A stretch of DNA of 64,000 nt from Streptomyces virginiae. GTDB taxonomy: Bacteria > Actinomycetota > Actinomycetes > Streptomycetales > Streptomycetaceae. A program made the position numbers and the translations under genes. The notes under the pieces are model-generated. The model ran no database searches. It was not told where the DNA came from and worked only from the letters and a program-made list of their open reading frames with translations. Within the stretch, counting starts at the first letter, position 1. Every line of letters begins with the position of its first letter. The stretch is taken from positions 596,202-660,201 of the forward strand of contig NZ_JOAK01000001.1 of assembly GCF_000720455.1 (NCBI RefSeq), read 5' to 3'. Shown here piece by piece: positions 16,753 to 26,477 of this stretch.

Positions 16753-17877
16753 CTACCGGAGGATGCCCTCGATGAAGTCGGAGCCGATACGGGCGACGGC
16801 TGCCAGATCCAACTCGTGCTGGGCATAACGGCCTTGCCTCCGCGTATGCATCAGACCGGCCTTTTTCAGGACGGCCAGATGCCGCGACACCTCCGGCGCG
16901 GTGATCCCGTACACGGTCGCCAGTTCGCTCGTCGTGTACGGGGCCCGGGCCAGGCTCCGGCACAGCATCATCCGCATCGGGTGCGCCAGTGCCTCCATCC
17001 GCCGCTGGAGCAGCTCCACCGAGCCCGGCCCGGAGGCCGGTTCGGGGGTGTCGAGCGGATAGTGGACCACCGGCCGCCAGCCCGGTGCGTGCAGCACCAG
17101 CAGGTGCGGCCAGCCGAAGTTGGTCGGCACGAAGACGAGGCCGCCGCCTATTCGCGGATCGGTGGCCGTGGTCGTGCCGTGGACCATCTTGTCGGCGGTG
17201 ATGGTGGTGAGGCCCTCGTCGACGCTCAGGGCCGTCGAGACGTCCTTCAGCGCGGCCGGCAGGCCCTTGCGGCGCAGCAGCTCGGCCTTGTGCCGGGCAT
17301 CGGCGCTCTGCCCGGGCTCCAGGCGCTTCCACGTCTCGGCGAAGAACGCCTCGTCGCAGTCCTCCAGCAGCCGCCGCAGCCACACCCGTACGGCCGCGGG
17401 GTCGTCCAGCAGCCGCACGGAGAAGGCCAGCTGGCGCGGGCCGCGGGCGGCGGCCACCTCCAGCGCCTTGGCCCGGGCCGCCGGGTTCTTCAGCGGCGAG
17501 GGCCCGCCGCCCTCGTTGTAGAGCGCCAGCCAGCAGTGCTCCAGGGCCGCCCCCACGAACCGCTCGTCGTCCAGCCGGTCCAGTACGTCGAGCTCCTCGG
17601 CCAGCGTCGCCGCCGGCCGCCCGGCTTCCCCGGGGATCCCGGCGAAGGGCATGAAGATGTCGGAGAAGGAGCTGCGCCACATGAACTCGGCCTCCAGCAG
17701 ACGGTCCGCGAGACACGGATCGAGCGAGGCCGAGGTGGCGGTGGTCCACGAGGTGAGCCGCGGGTGGTGCCCCGGCTGCGAGAGCGCGTGCAGGGCCATG
17801 CAGAGCTCAGCGAGCGGCGAGGGCGCGAAAGTGATCCGCTCGTGGGGGAGCCCGGCGATGTCGATGGTGACGCTCAT
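16753..17877 (-). CDS. ArsR-like regulator with N-terminal DUF5937 domain
   Basis: The N-terminal 250 residues (SVTIDIAGLPHERITFAPSPLAELCMALHAL) match the DUF5937 type of actinobacterial regulators. The C terminus is a winged HTH of the ArsR type (MEALAHPMRMMLCRSLARAPYTTSELATVYGITAPEVSRHLAVLKKAGLM). No ArsR-type metal-binding Cys pair is seen, so the ligand is probably not a metal. It is divergent from a 69-residue protein gene, and a TTGAC palindrome lies between them. Start ATG at 17877. Confidence 0.82.
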   Translation of the reverse strand: MSVTIDIAGLPHERITFAPSPLAELCMALHALSQPGHHPRLTSWTTATSASLDPCLADRLLEAEFMWRSSFSDIFMPFAGIPGEAGRPAATLAEELDVLDRLDDERFVGAALEHCWLALYNEGGGPSPLKNPAARAKALEVAAARGPRQLAFSVRLLDDPAAVRVWLRRLLEDCDEAFFAETWKRLEPGQSADARHKAELLRRKGLPAALKDVSTALSVDEGLTTITADKMVHGTTTATDPRIGGGLVFVPTNFGWPHLLVLHAPGWRPVVHYPLDTPEPASGPGSVELLQRRMEALAHPMRMMLCRSLARAPYTTSELATVYGITAPEVSRHLAVLKKAGLMHTRRQGRYAQHELDLAAVARIGSDFIEGILR

Positions 17878-18030
17878 CGGGCCATTCTGTCTGTTCCCGC
17901 ACGTCGGGACGCCCCCCGGCGGCCTCCCGGCGCCGCCGTACGAGTGGCCGTGCGGGCCCCGGCGCGGCGGCCGGACGAGTGATCACCACCGTCTTCCGGC
18001 CCGCCCCGCGGGCGCTTCCCGGCCGAACAA

Positions 18031-18047
18031 TTGACGGGGAACGTCAA
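18031..18047. promoter_or_regulatory. Palindromic operator-like site
   Basis: TTGACG (18031-18036) and CGTCAA (18042-18047) flank GGGAA in the divergent region between the ArsR-like gene and the small ORF at 18088. The arms resemble those of the sites at 10821-10865 (TTGAC/GTCAA) but with reversed polarity. It could be the ArsR-like protein's own operator. Confidence 0.45.
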
Positions 18048-18087
18048 CCGTCGTGCGCGACGGGGCCGACGGGGTGAGGGTTGATGC

Positions 18088-18297
18088 ATGACAGCGATAG
18101 AGCAGTACCTCATCGACACCTACCGCGCGTCCCAGCACGGTGACCCCATGCCCCCGCCGCCCGGCCGGGACGACGTCGCCGTCGTCCGCGCGGCCCGCTC
18201 CCACCAGCAGTTCCGGGCCGTCCTGGACGGCGGCGAGGCCCGCCACCCCTGGAGAGCCGCCCTGCGCCGGATGCTGACCCGCCCGCGCCCGTGCTGA
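18088..18297 (+). CDS. Small hypothetical protein
   Basis: A 69-residue product (MTAIEQYLIDTYRASQHGDPMPP) with no recognised domain. The first 20 residues look helical; the rest is rich in Pro, Arg and Ala and carries HPWRAALRRMLTR near the end. GGTGAGG lies 9-15 bases upstream of the ATG. GC-rich third positions support coding. It is divergent from the ArsR-like regulator, so it could be that regulator's target. Confidence 0.55.
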   Translation: MTAIEQYLIDTYRASQHGDPMPPPPGRDDVAVVRAARSHQQFRAVLDGGEARHPWRAALRRMLTRPRPC

Positions 18298-18330
18298 CGC
18301 CCGGCGCGCACACCGCGACCGCGGCCGGAC

Positions 18331-18367
18331 GGTCCGGATCCCGCCCGTGACGGCAGGGACCCGGACC
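18331..18367. terminator. Probable hairpin terminator
   Basis: GGTCCGGATCCC (18331-18342) and GGGACCCGGACC (18356-18367) pair with a single mismatch. The hairpin lies between the convergent small ORF and coaX. Confidence 0.55.
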
Positions 18368-18374
18368 GGGACCG

Positions 18375-19184
18375 CTACTCGAAGTTCGGCGCGTTGCGCT
18401 GGTACACCAGCCGCAGGCCGATCAGCGTCAGCCACGGCTCGTGGTCGTCGATCACCGACGACTCGCCCAGCACCATCGGGGCCAGACCGCCCGTGGCGAT
18501 GACGCGGACGTCGTCCGGATCGCCGTTCGGCCCGGCCAGCTCCTTGGCCATCCGCGCCACGACCCCGTCGACCTGGCCCGCGAAACCGTAGATCACGCCC
18601 GACTGCATCGCCTCGACCGTCGACTTGCCGATCACGTGGCGCGGCCGGGCCAGCTCGATCTTGCGCAGCTGGGCGCCCCGTACGCCGAGCGCCTCCATCG
18701 AGATCTCTATCCCCGGCGAGATCACCCCGCCCACGTACTCGCCCTTCGCGGACACCGCGTCGAAGGTGGTCGCCGTACCGAAGTCGACCACGATCGCCGG
18801 ACCCCCGTAGAGCTCGACCGCCGCGACCGCGTTGATGATGCGGTCCGCGCCGACCTCCTTCGGGTTGTCCATCAGGATCGGCACGCCCGTCTTGATGCCG
18901 GGCTCCACCAGCACCGCCGGCACGTCGCCGTAGTAGCGCCGGGTGACCTCGCGCAGCTCGTGCAGCACCGACGGCACCGTCGAGCAGATCGCGATGCCGT
19001 GGATCCCGTCGCCCAGCTCGCTGCCGAGCATCGGGTGCATGCCCATGAGGCCCTGCATCAGCACGGCCATCTCGTCGGCCGTGCGCCGCGGGTCGGTCGA
19101 GATCCGCCAGTGCTCGACGATCTCGTCACCGTCGAACAGGCCCAGGACCGTGTGGGTGTTGCCTACGTCGATGGTGAGGAGCAC
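18375..19184 (-). CDS. coaX: Type III pantothenate kinase
   Basis: CoaX phosphorylates pantothenate in the first step of coenzyme A synthesis. The three ASKHA motifs are present: TIDVGNTHTVLGLFDGDE at the N terminus, EVGADRIINAVAAVELYG in the middle and IVVDFGTATTFD. The length (269 residues) is typical. The GTG start lies three bases after the nadC stop, so it closes an operon that also makes pantothenate (panC) and NAD (nadB, nadC). Type III kinases are not feedback-inhibited by CoA, according to family knowledge. Confidence 0.95.
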   Translation of the reverse strand: MLLTIDVGNTHTVLGLFDGDEIVEHWRISTDPRRTADEMAVLMQGLMGMHPMLGSELGDGIHGIAICSTVPSVLHELREVTRRYYGDVPAVLVEPGIKTGVPILMDNPKEVGADRIINAVAAVELYGGPAIVVDFGTATTFDAVSAKGEYVGGVISPGIEISMEALGVRGAQLRKIELARPRHVIGKSTVEAMQSGVIYGFAGQVDGVVARMAKELAGPNGDPDDVRVIATGGLAPMVLGESSVIDDHEPWLTLIGLRLVYQRNAPNFE

Positions 19185-19187
19185 CGG

Positions 19188-20162
19188 TTACACCGCCTCG
19201 CGCAGATCGAGACCGATGTCCAGGATCGGCGAGGAGTGCGTGAGCCCGCCGACCGCCAGGTAGTCCACGCCGGTCTCCGCGTACGCCCGCGCGGTGTCCA
19301 GGGTCAGCCGGCCCGAGGACTCCAGCACCGCGCGGCCGGCCACCAGCGTGACGGCCTCCTCGGTCTCCGGGACGGTGAAGTTGTCCAGCAGGATCAGGTC
19401 GGCGCCCGCGTCCAGGACCTCGCGGACCTGGTGCATCGTGTCGACCTCGACCTCGATGGGGACCTCGGGGAAGGCCTCGCGCACCGCGTTGAAGGCCTGC
19501 GCGACACCGCCCGCGGCGACCACGTGGTTGTCCTTCACCAGCGCCGCGTCCGACAGGGACATGCGGTGGTTGACGCCGCCGCCGCAGCGGACCGCGTACT
19601 TCTCCAGCGAGCGCAGGCCCGGCGTGGTCTTGCGGGTGTCGCGCACCTTGGCCTTGGTGCCCTCCAGGACGTCCGCCCAGCGGCGGGTGGCCGTCGCGAT
19701 GCCGGAGAGCCGGCACAGGATGTTCAGCGCGCTGCGCTCGGCCGTCAGCAGGTCGCGGGTACGGGCGCGGACCGACAGCAGCACCTCGCCGGCCTTGACG
19801 GTGTCGCCGTCCTCCGCGTGGCGCTCCACCTCGAAGGCCTCCGTGCAGACCACGGAGAACACCGCCTCGGCGATGCGCAGGCCCGCCACGACGCCGTCCT
19901 CGCGGGCGACGAAGTCGGCGACGGCCTCGGCGTCCTCGGGGACCGTGGCCACGGTGGTGACGTCCACGCCGCCGTCGAGGTCCTCGGAGAGCGCCATGTG
20001 GGCGATGTCCTCGACCTCGATCGGGTCCAGGCCCGCGTCCGCCAGCAGCTCGGCGAGCGCCGGGTCGAGGCCGCTCTCCTCGCCGTCGCCGCAGGCGCAG
20101 TCGTCGCCGCAGCCGCCGTCGTTCTGGTCGATGAGGGGAAGTTCGGGGGTGCTCACGGTCAC
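19188..20162 (-). CDS. nadC: Nicotinate-nucleotide pyrophosphorylase (carboxylating)
   Basis: NadC converts quinolinate and PRPP to nicotinate mononucleotide in de novo NAD synthesis. Signatures include RDTRKTTPGLRSLEKYAV, GGGVNHRMSLSDAALVKDNH and VEVDTMHQVREVLDAGADLILLDNF. The GTG at 20162 overlaps the nadB stop as GTGA; a second GTG at 20156 is equally possible. An unusual N-terminal segment, DGGCGDDCACGDGEESG, adds four cysteines ahead of the catalytic domain, possibly a disordered or metal-binding tail. It lies between nadB and coaX in one operon. Confidence 0.94.
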   Translation of the reverse strand: MTVSTPELPLIDQNDGGCGDDCACGDGEESGLDPALAELLADAGLDPIEVEDIAHMALSEDLDGGVDVTTVATVPEDAEAVADFVAREDGVVAGLRIAEAVFSVVCTEAFEVERHAEDGDTVKAGEVLLSVRARTRDLLTAERSALNILCRLSGIATATRRWADVLEGTKAKVRDTRKTTPGLRSLEKYAVRCGGGVNHRMSLSDAALVKDNHVVAAGGVAQAFNAVREAFPEVPIEVEVDTMHQVREVLDAGADLILLDNFTVPETEEAVTLVAGRAVLESSGRLTLDTARAYAETGVDYLAVGGLTHSSPILDIGLDLREAV

Positions 20163-21895
20163 TGCTCCAGGCTCGGGGTGCTCAGGGGGTGCACGGACGG
20201 GAAGTCCGCGGAGTCGGTGGGTACGACGACCAGGGCCCGCTTCTCGGTGGCCGAGAGCCGGACCACCAGGTGGCGGCGCCACCGGGCATCGTCCCGGTCG
20301 GGGTGGTCCTCGCGCCAGTGGCAGCCGCGGGTCTCCTCGCGGCGCTGCGCGGCGGCGACCAGGACCCGCGCCACGCACAGCAGGTTCGTGGCCTCCCAGG
20401 TGTCCACACCCGGCTCGGCGGTCTTGCCGTGCGCTTCGAGTTCGTTCAGGGCCGTGGCGTACAGCCCTTGCAGGGCCTCGGCCGCCGCGGCCAGCGACGC
20501 GGCGGAGCGGAGCACGCCCGCGCCGCCCGTCATGATCCGCTGGACCTCGAACCGGGCCCCGGCGGGCTGCAGCGGACCGGTCGAGGGGACCGGGACGCCG
20601 GGGCCGCCCCCGCCGTACTCCTGAGAGGTGATGTCCTCGGCGATCCGCTCGGCGAAGACCAGGCCCTCCAGCAGGGAGTTGGAGGCGAGCCGGTTCGCGC
20701 CGTGCACGCCCGTGCAGGCGACCTCGCCGCAGGCGTACAGGCCGGGGACGGTGGTGCGCCCGTGCAGGTCGGTCCGGACACCGCCGGAGGCGTAGTGCGC
20801 GGCGGGCGCCACCGGGATCGGCTCCGTCACCGGGTCGATGCCGTGCGAGCGGCAGGCCGCCAGGATCGTCGGGAAGCGCTGCTCCCACATCTCGGCGCCG
20901 AAGTGCCGGGCGTCCAGGTACATGTGCTGCGCGCCCTGCTCCTGCATGCGGCGCATGATGCCCTTGGCGACGATGTCGCGCGGAGCCAGCTCGGCCAGCT
21001 CGTGCTGGCCGGTCATGAAGCGGACGCCGTCCGCGTCGACGAGGTACGCGCCCTCGCCCCGCACCGCCTCCGACACCAGCGGCTGCTGCCCCTCGGCGTC
21101 CGGGCCGAGGAACAGCACCGTCGGGTGGAACTGCACGAACTCCAGGTCGGAGACCTCGGCTCCGGCGCGCAGCGCGAGCGCCACGCCGTCGCCGGTGGAC
21201 ACCGAGGGGTTGGTCGTCGCGGAGAAGACCTGGCCCATGCCGCCCGTCGCGAGGATCACGGCGGGCGCGTGGACGGCGCCGACGCCGTCGTGCTGCCCCT
21301 CGCCCATGACGTGCAGCGTGACACCGGCCGTACGGCCCTGCGCGTCCTGCAGGAGGTCGAGTACGAGCGCGTTCTCCACGGTCTCTATGCCGGCGGCGTG
21401 CACGGCCTCGACCAGCGCCCGTGAGATCTCGGCGCCGGTGGCGTCGCCGCCCGCGTGCGCGATCCGCCGGCGGTGGTGGCCGCCCTCCCGGGTCAGCTCT
21501 ATCTCGCCGGTCTCGGCCGAGGTGTCGAAGACCGCGCCGGTGTCGATCAACCGCCGTACCGCGTCCGGGCCTTCGGTGACGAGCAGCCGGACGGCCTCCT
21601 CGTCGCACAGGCCGGCGCCCGCGACCAGGGTGTCGTCGAGGTGCTGCTCGGGGCTGTCGCCCTCGCCGAGGGCCGCGGCGATGCCGCCCTGGGCCCAGCG
21701 GGTGGAACCGTCGTCGAGCCGGGCCTTGGTGACCACGACGGTACGGCGGCCCGCGGCCGCGCAGCGCAGCGCGGCGGTCAGACCCGCCACACCGGATCCG
21801 ACGACCACGACGTCGGCGTCGAGGGACCAGCCGGGCGCCGGCGCGTGCAGCCGTATGCCCGTGCTGCCGGCGGGGCCTCTGCCAGGGGTGCTCAC
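20159..21895 (-). CDS. nadB: L-aspartate oxidase
   Basis: NadB oxidises L-aspartate to iminoaspartate with FAD, the first step of quinolinate synthesis. The dinucleotide-binding motif is [22 protein letters not shown]. Family motifs [36 protein letters not shown] and [41 protein letters not shown] are visible. The GTG start overlaps the panC stop and its own stop overlaps nadC, showing tight coupling. No nadA (quinolinate synthase) is adjacent, so it must lie elsewhere. Length 578 residues is normal for actinobacteria. Confidence 0.95.
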   Translation of the reverse strand: MSTPGRGPAGSTGIRLHAPAPGWSLDADVVVVGSGVAGLTAALRCAAAGRRTVVVTKARLDDGSTRWAQGGIAAALGEGDSPEQHLDDTLVAGAGLCDEEAVRLLVTEGPDAVRRLIDTGAVFDTSAETGEIELTREGGHHRRRIAHAGGDATGAEISRALVEAVHAAGIETVENALVLDLLQDAQGRTAGVTLHVMGEGQHDGVGAVHAPAVILATGGMGQVFSATTNPSVSTGDGVALALRAGAEVSDLEFVQFHPTVLFLGPDAEGQQPLVSEAVRGEGAYLVDADGVRFMTGQHELAELAPRDIVAKGIMRRMQEQGAQHMYLDARHFGAEMWEQRFPTILAACRSHGIDPVTEPIPVAPAAHYASGGVRTDLHGRTTVPGLYACGEVACTGVHGANRLASNSLLEGLVFAERIAEDITSQEYGGGGPGVPVPSTGPLQPAGARFEVQRIMTGGAGVLRSAASLAAAAEALQGLYATALNELEAHGKTAEPGVDTWEATNLLCVARVLVAAAQRREETRGCHWREDHPDRDDARWRRHLVVRLSATEKRALVVVPTDSADFPSVHPLSTPSLEQ

Positions 21896-22884
21896 GAGTG
21901 TGCTCCGAATTCCAATGGGATGTTGTCGATCAGCCGGGTCGTGCCCACCTTCGCGGCGACGGCCAGCACGGCCTGCCCGGTGAAGTCGGGACCGGCCTCG
22001 GTGAAGTCCTTCGGGTCCACCAGCGCCAGGTAGTCCAGCACGAGCGGCGGCTCCGAACGGGCCGCGTCCGCCAGGACGTGGCCCGCCGCGGCCCGTACCG
22101 CGTCCGGCAGGCCCGCGCAGGCCGCGGAGACGGCGTGCGCGTCCGCCGAGGCGCGGATCTCGCCCAGCCTGGCCAGGGCGGTGGCCCGCTCGTCGCTGGC
22201 CGGGGCGGCCTCGGCGCGGGCGCGCAGCGCCGCCTGCGCGGCGAGCCGGTCGCGTCCCGCGAAGAGGGCGCGCGACAGCGCCAGCGCGGTCTGCCGGTCC
22301 GCGGGGGAGAGGTAGCGGTTGCGGGACGACAGCGCCAGGCCGTCCTCCTCGCGGACGGTCGGTACGCCGACCACCTCCACGGGGAAGTTCAGGTCGGTCA
22401 CCATCCGCCGGATCAGGGCCAGTTGCTGGGCGTCCTTCTGGCCGAAGAGAGCCAGGTCGGGGCGGGTCAGGTGGAGCAGCTTGGCGACGACGGTCAGCAT
22501 CCCGTCGAAGTGGCCCGGCCGGGTGGCGCCTTCGAGGCGACCGCCCATCGGGCCGGCGGTGATCCGCACCTGCGGGTCCCCGCCCGGGTAGACCTCGTCG
22601 ACGGACGGGGCGAACACCGCGTCGGCGCCCGCCTCTTCGGCGAGCGCCAAGTCCGCGTCGAGGGTGCGCGGATACCGGTCGAGGTCCTCGCCCGCCCCGA
22701 ACTGCAGCGGGTTGACGAAGACGGTCACGACGACCTGGCCCTCGGGCCCGGCCAGTTCACGGGCGGTCCGGACCAGGGTGGCGTGGCCCTCGTGCAGGGC
22801 GCCCATGGTCATCACCACGGCCCGCCGCCCGGTGCGCGGCAGCTTGTGCAGCTCATCGGCGGTGTGCAGCAGCAGCTCGGTCAC
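21892..22884 (-). CDS. panC: Pantothenate synthetase
   Basis: PanC condenses pantoate and beta-alanine with ATP to give pantothenate. The nucleotide-binding motif [14 protein letters not shown] and the conserved [20 protein letters not shown] are present, followed by [24 protein letters not shown] and SSRNRYLSP. It starts at a GTG overlapping the stop of the DUF2520 gene and overlaps nadB at its end. The operon thus links vitamin B5 and NAD synthesis. Confidence 0.95.
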   Translation of the reverse strand: MTELLLHTADELHKLPRTGRRAVVMTMGALHEGHATLVRTARELAGPEGQVVVTVFVNPLQFGAGEDLDRYPRTLDADLALAEEAGADAVFAPSVDEVYPGGDPQVRITAGPMGGRLEGATRPGHFDGMLTVVAKLLHLTRPDLALFGQKDAQQLALIRRMVTDLNFPVEVVGVPTVREEDGLALSSRNRYLSPADRQTALALSRALFAGRDRLAAQAALRARAEAAPASDERATALARLGEIRASADAHAVSAACAGLPDAVRAAAGHVLADAARSEPPLVLDYLALVDPKDFTEAGPDFTGQAVLAVAAKVGTTRLIDNIPLEFGAHS

Positions 22885-23792
22885 TGATCGCCCCCGTCAG
22901 GGTCCGTGTCGGCGAGTACGCCGAGCAGGTCCTCGGCGAGTTCGGGCTTGAGCAGACCGTGCGCGAGGGCCCGGTCGGCGGTGGTGCGGGCCATGGCCAG
23001 GTACCCGGCGACCGTGCCCGGCGCGTGCCGGCGCAGCTCCGAGACGTGCGCGGCGACCGTCCCGGCGTCACCGCGGGCCACCGGCCCGGTCAGGGCCGCG
23101 TCCCCGGAGCGCAGGGCGTTGTCGAGGGCGGCGCCGAGCAGCGGGCCGAGCATCCGGTCGGGGTGCCCGACCCCGGCCTTGCGCAGCAGCTCCAGGGACT
23201 GGGCGACGAGCGTGACCAGGTGGTTCGCACCGAGGGCCAGGGCCGCGTGGTAGAGCGCGCGGTTCTCCTCCGCGATCCACTCGGGCTCCCCGCCCATCTC
23301 GATGACCAGGGCCTCGGCGGCCAGCCGCAGCTCGTCGGGGGCGGTGACGCCGAAGGAGCAGCCGGCCAGCCGCTGCACGTCGACCTCGGTACCGGTGAAG
23401 GTCATCGCGGGGTGCAGGGCCAGCGGCAGCGCGCCCGCGCGGCGCGCCGGGTCGAGCACGGCGGTCCCGTACCGGCCGGAGGTGTGCACGAGGAGCTGCC
23501 CGGGCCGGATCGCCCCGGTCTCCGCGAGCCCCTCCACAAGGGACGGCAGCGCGTCGTCGGGGACGGTCAGCAGGACCAGGTCGGCCAGCTCCAGGACCTG
23601 CCCGGGCGGCACCAGCGGCACGTCGGGCAGCATGCGCGCGGCACGGCGCACGGAGGCGTCGGACACTCCCGACACGGCGACGGGACGGTGGCCCGCCTGC
23701 TGGAGCGCACGGGCCAGCGCCGGGCCGACGCGGCCGGCCCCGACGACGCCGACGGCGAGCCGGGCAGGGCGCGGCTGCTGTGAATGATTCAC
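22881..23792 (-). CDS. Rossmann-fold protein with DUF2520 domain
   Basis: The N terminus carries an NAD(P)-binding motif ([23 protein letters not shown]). The C-terminal half ([53 protein letters not shown]) is the DUF2520 domain, related to 6-phosphogluconate dehydrogenase-like helical domains. I chose the GTG at 23792 ([12 protein letters not shown]), with GGAAGG upstream. It is first in the operon with panC. The context suggests a dehydrogenase or reductase step linked to pantothenate, for example ketopantoate reduction, but this is inference. Confidence 0.85.
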   Translation of the reverse strand: MNHSQQPRPARLAVGVVGAGRVGPALARALQQAGHRPVAVSGVSDASVRRAARMLPDVPLVPPGQVLELADLVLLTVPDDALPSLVEGLAETGAIRPGQLLVHTSGRYGTAVLDPARRAGALPLALHPAMTFTGTEVDVQRLAGCSFGVTAPDELRLAAEALVIEMGGEPEWIAEENRALYHAALALGANHLVTLVAQSLELLRKAGVGHPDRMLGPLLGAALDNALRSGDAALTGPVARGDAGTVAAHVSELRRHAPGTVAGYLAMARTTADRALAHGLLKPELAEDLLGVLADTDPDGGDQ

Positions 23793-23900
23793 GCGGGGAA
23801 TGCCTTCCGTTCCAGTCCGCGGGGGTACCGGACGATACGCCGCCATGCTAGCCCGTGGGGGTCTTGGCCGGTCGGGGACGAGGGGCGAGGATCAGGGGTC

Positions 23901-25031
23901 ATGAGCGACGGCAACGAGGAAACGGAACGTACGGCGCGGCTCGTGGCGGCCTGGCGGGCGGCGGGACGGACCCTGACGCACAGCCCGCGCGAAGCCACCG
24001 TCGGCGAGTCGCTGGCGCGGCTCGCCGAGGCCCCGTACGACATGGACGCGCCCACCGACATCTACGGCGACGGGATCGTCGCCGAGCTGGAGCGGCGGGT
24101 CGCGGAGCTGCTCGGGACGCAGGACGCGGCGTTCTTCCCCAGCGGCACGATGGCGCAGCAGATCGCCCTGCGCTGCTGGGCGGGCCGGACCGGCAACCCG
24201 GTCGTGGCGCTGCACCCGATGAGCCACCCGGAGATGTGGGAGGGCGACGCCCTGTCGACGGTCTCCGGGCTGCGGGTCGTCCACCCGACGACCGAGGCGC
24301 GCCAGCCGACCCCGGAGGAGGTCGCGGGCATCGGGGAGCCGTTCGGCACGCTGATGCTGGAGCTCCCGCTGCGCGAGGCCGGATTCCTGCTGCCCACCTG
24401 GGAGGAACTCCAGGCGCTGGTGGAGGCCGGCCGCGAGCGGGAGGCGGCGATCCACTTCGACGGCGCCCGGCTGTGGGAGTCCACCGTCCACTTCGGCCGT
24501 CCGCTGCCGGAGATCGCCGGTCTCGCCGACTCCGTGTACGTCTCGTTCTACAAGTCGCTGGGCGGCCTGAGCGGGGCGGCCCTGGCCGGGTCGCGGGAGT
24601 TCGTGGAGGAGACCAGGGTCTGGCGCCACCGCTACGGGGGCCAGATCTTCCGGCAGTTCCCGCAGGCCCTGTCCGCGCTGGCCGGCCTGGAGCGGGAACT
24701 GCCGCGGCTGCCGTCGTACGTGGCCCAGGCGCGGATGGTGGCCGGGGCGCTGCGCGAGGCCCTGGCGAAGTCCGGCGTCCCGTGGTCGCGCGTGCACCCC
24801 GAGGAGCCGCACACGCACCAGTTCCAGGTGTGGCTGCCCTACGAGCCGGACCGGCTGACGGACGCGGGCCTGCGGCAGGCGCAGGAGACGGGCACCGTCT
24901 TCTTCCGCCGCTGGTCGCCCGGGGGGCCGCCGGGCCTCGCGGTGACCGAGCTGGACATCACGGAGCCGGGCCTGTCCTGGACCGCGTCCGACGTCCACGA
25001 CGCGGTCTCGGCCTTCGTGGCCCGCATCTGA
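23901..25031 (+). CDS. Threonine aldolase-like PLP-dependent lyase (beta-eliminating lyase family)
   Basis: The 376-residue fold type I enzyme binds PLP through Lys218 in VSFYKSLGGLSG. HFDGARLWES provides the Asp that contacts the PLP ring nitrogen, and YGDGIVAELERRVAELLG near the N terminus is typical of L-threonine aldolase-like proteins. These cleave threonine, allo-threonine or related beta-hydroxy amino acids. Substrate and stereochemistry cannot be fixed. I chose the ATG at 23901 (MSDGNEETERT); an in-frame extension to 23784 overlaps the divergent promoter region. Confidence 0.85.
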   Translation: MSDGNEETERTARLVAAWRAAGRTLTHSPREATVGESLARLAEAPYDMDAPTDIYGDGIVAELERRVAELLGTQDAAFFPSGTMAQQIALRCWAGRTGNPVVALHPMSHPEMWEGDALSTVSGLRVVHPTTEARQPTPEEVAGIGEPFGTLMLELPLREAGFLLPTWEELQALVEAGREREAAIHFDGARLWESTVHFGRPLPEIAGLADSVYVSFYKSLGGLSGAALAGSREFVEETRVWRHRYGGQIFRQFPQALSALAGLERELPRLPSYVAQARMVAGALREALAKSGVPWSRVHPEEPHTHQFQVWLPYEPDRLTDAGLRQAQETGTVFFRRWSPGGPPGLAVTELDITEPGLSWTASDVHDAVSAFVARI

Positions 25032-25283
25032 CGCCGCCCGCGCGGGGCCGGACACGGTCCCGCCGCGGCCCGCCGACCCGGCCCCCCACGCACCCCGCCG
25101 GCCCCCGCCGGACCCGCCCGCAGGCCCGCCGGCCTGCGCACGGACGGCCGTGCCGTGTACCACCCGCACCCCCGCAGGGCGGCGGCGAAACGCCGAATTG
25201 CGCGAAAGTCGCCGGTGAGGACCGGACACGGAGTTACCGTCCCTTGACCGCAATTACCGGCCACCGTGCCCGGAGGAGACACC

Positions 25284-25469
25284 ATGACCGCTCAGCCCGC
25301 GTGGCGGAAGTCCTCGTTCTGCGGCGACGGCGACGCCTGCGTCTACGTCGCCGTCACCCCCGGAGCCCTCGTGAAGGTCGCCGACCGGGTCGACCCCGCC
25401 CACCTGGTCCTCGCCACCACCCAGGCCGCCTGGGCGGACTTCCTGCGGGCGGTCAAGGAGACCGGCTGA
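25284..25469 (+). CDS. DUF397 domain protein, orphan
   Basis: The 61-residue protein has the DUF397 pattern: WRKSSFCGDGDACVYVAV, then VADRVDPAHLVL and WADFLRAVKETG. GGAGGAG sits eight bases before the ATG. DUF397 proteins are usually encoded beside an XRE-type regulator and act as its partner, as in BldB-like or WhiJ-like modules. No such regulator is adjacent here, so it is an orphan copy. Confidence 0.85.
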   Translation: MTAQPAWRKSSFCGDGDACVYVAVTPGALVKVADRVDPAHLVLATTQAAWADFLRAVKETG

Positions 25470-25552
25470 GGTCCGGCCCGTACCGGTCCGCGCCGCGCCG
25501 CACTCGCCCCTCCTGAGGGGATTTTGTCCGATTAGCGCGTATCTTCGGCATC

Positions 25553-26137
25553 ATGCCCACGCCCTACGGATCCCGCGGCGGCATGGCGTTCAGCGCCGCC
25601 GAGCTGCACGTGCTCAGGCGTTCGCTCGCCCACGCCCTTCAGTCCTCCTCGGCGCCCCTGGCGGCCGAGGAGGTCCAGGACTGCCTGCGCCTCGCGCAGT
25701 CGGTGGACGAAGCGGTCCGGGAGGCGGGCCGGCTCAGAGCCTTCCTCCTGGACGATCTGGCCCGCTACCGGGGCGCCCTGCCCGGCAGCCTCTCCGGCTA
25801 TCTGGAACTGCTCCGGGAGGCCCTCGCCGCGGGCTACGAGCCGACCCCCGACGACCTGGCAGCCCTGCGCGCGCTGCGCGCCAACCCGGCCGCCGCCGCG
25901 CTGCTGGAGCGGGCCCGGACCGTCGCGGAGCGCTCCGTACGGCGCCGCCTGACCGCGAACCCCGCCCCCCGGGCCCGACGGCTGAGCCTGGCGGGCGGCC
26001 GGGAGGAGCCGCCGCGGCCGGCGCCCGCGCCCAAGGAGCGCCCGCGCCCCGAGCGGCCGGTGCCGACGCCCGGCGAGGTCTTCCCGCCGCGCCGCAAGCC
26101 CACCCCGCCCCCGGCGTCCGGACTCGCCGTCGTGTGA
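25553..26137 (+). CDS. Hypothetical protein, helical with Pro-rich tail
   Basis: A 194-residue protein (MPTPYGSRGGMAFSAAELHVLRRSLAHAL). Residues 12-130 are predicted by eye to be mostly helical, with repeated Leu/Ala-rich stretches. The final 60 residues are Pro/Arg-rich (PAPAPKERPRPERPVPTPGEV). TATCTT lies seven bases before the ATG, so the mRNA is probably leaderless. No catalytic motif or membrane segment is visible. I do not recognise the family. Confidence 0.65.
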   Translation: MPTPYGSRGGMAFSAAELHVLRRSLAHALQSSSAPLAAEEVQDCLRLAQSVDEAVREAGRLRAFLLDDLARYRGALPGSLSGYLELLREALAAGYEPTPDDLAALRALRANPAAAALLERARTVAERSVRRRLTANPAPRARRLSLAGGREEPPRPAPAPKERPRPERPVPTPGEVFPPRRKPTPPPASGLAVV

Positions 26138-26199
26138 ACGCGCCCGGGCGGCCCGGGCCGCCCGGACCGGCCCGGGTCCGCTTGGCTACGCTGGGGGGC

Positions 26200-26367
26200 A
26201 TGGACTACGTCTCCGCGCTCGTGCCCCCCTTCGTGATGGCCGCGTTCTTCATCGCCCTCGTCGTGACGATCGTGAAGAGCCAGGGCGGCTCCAACAAGTC
26301 CAAGGAGGACGCGGCGGTCGACGCCGTGATCGCCCGGGCCGAGGCCGCCCGCCAGCAGCAGAACTAG
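26200..26367 (+). CDS. Small single-pass membrane protein
   Basis: A 55-residue product (MDYVSALVPPFVMAAFFIALV) with one transmembrane helix at residues 5-27 and a charged, helical C terminus ending ARAEAARQQQN. TACGCT lies seven bases before the ATG (leaderless pattern), although the intervening GGGGGG could also act as ribosome-binding site. Conserved-looking but functionally unknown. Confidence 0.7.
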   Translation: MDYVSALVPPFVMAAFFIALVVTIVKSQGGSNKSKEDAAVDAVIARAEAARQQQN

Positions 26368-26477
26368 CCTTCACCTTCCGCGCGGGTGCGCGGCCTGCGG
26401 GCCGTGCGCCCGATTTTGTTGCGCGTTGCCGGATGAATGGTCGGGCAATTCCGCACAAACCGCACTATCGTGCTGTT

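Noticed and set aside
19188..21608. An 806-residue NadC with a long N-terminal extension
   Set aside because: The extension is an out-of-frame shadow of nadB. NadC begins at the GTGA overlap at 20162 or at GTG 20156.
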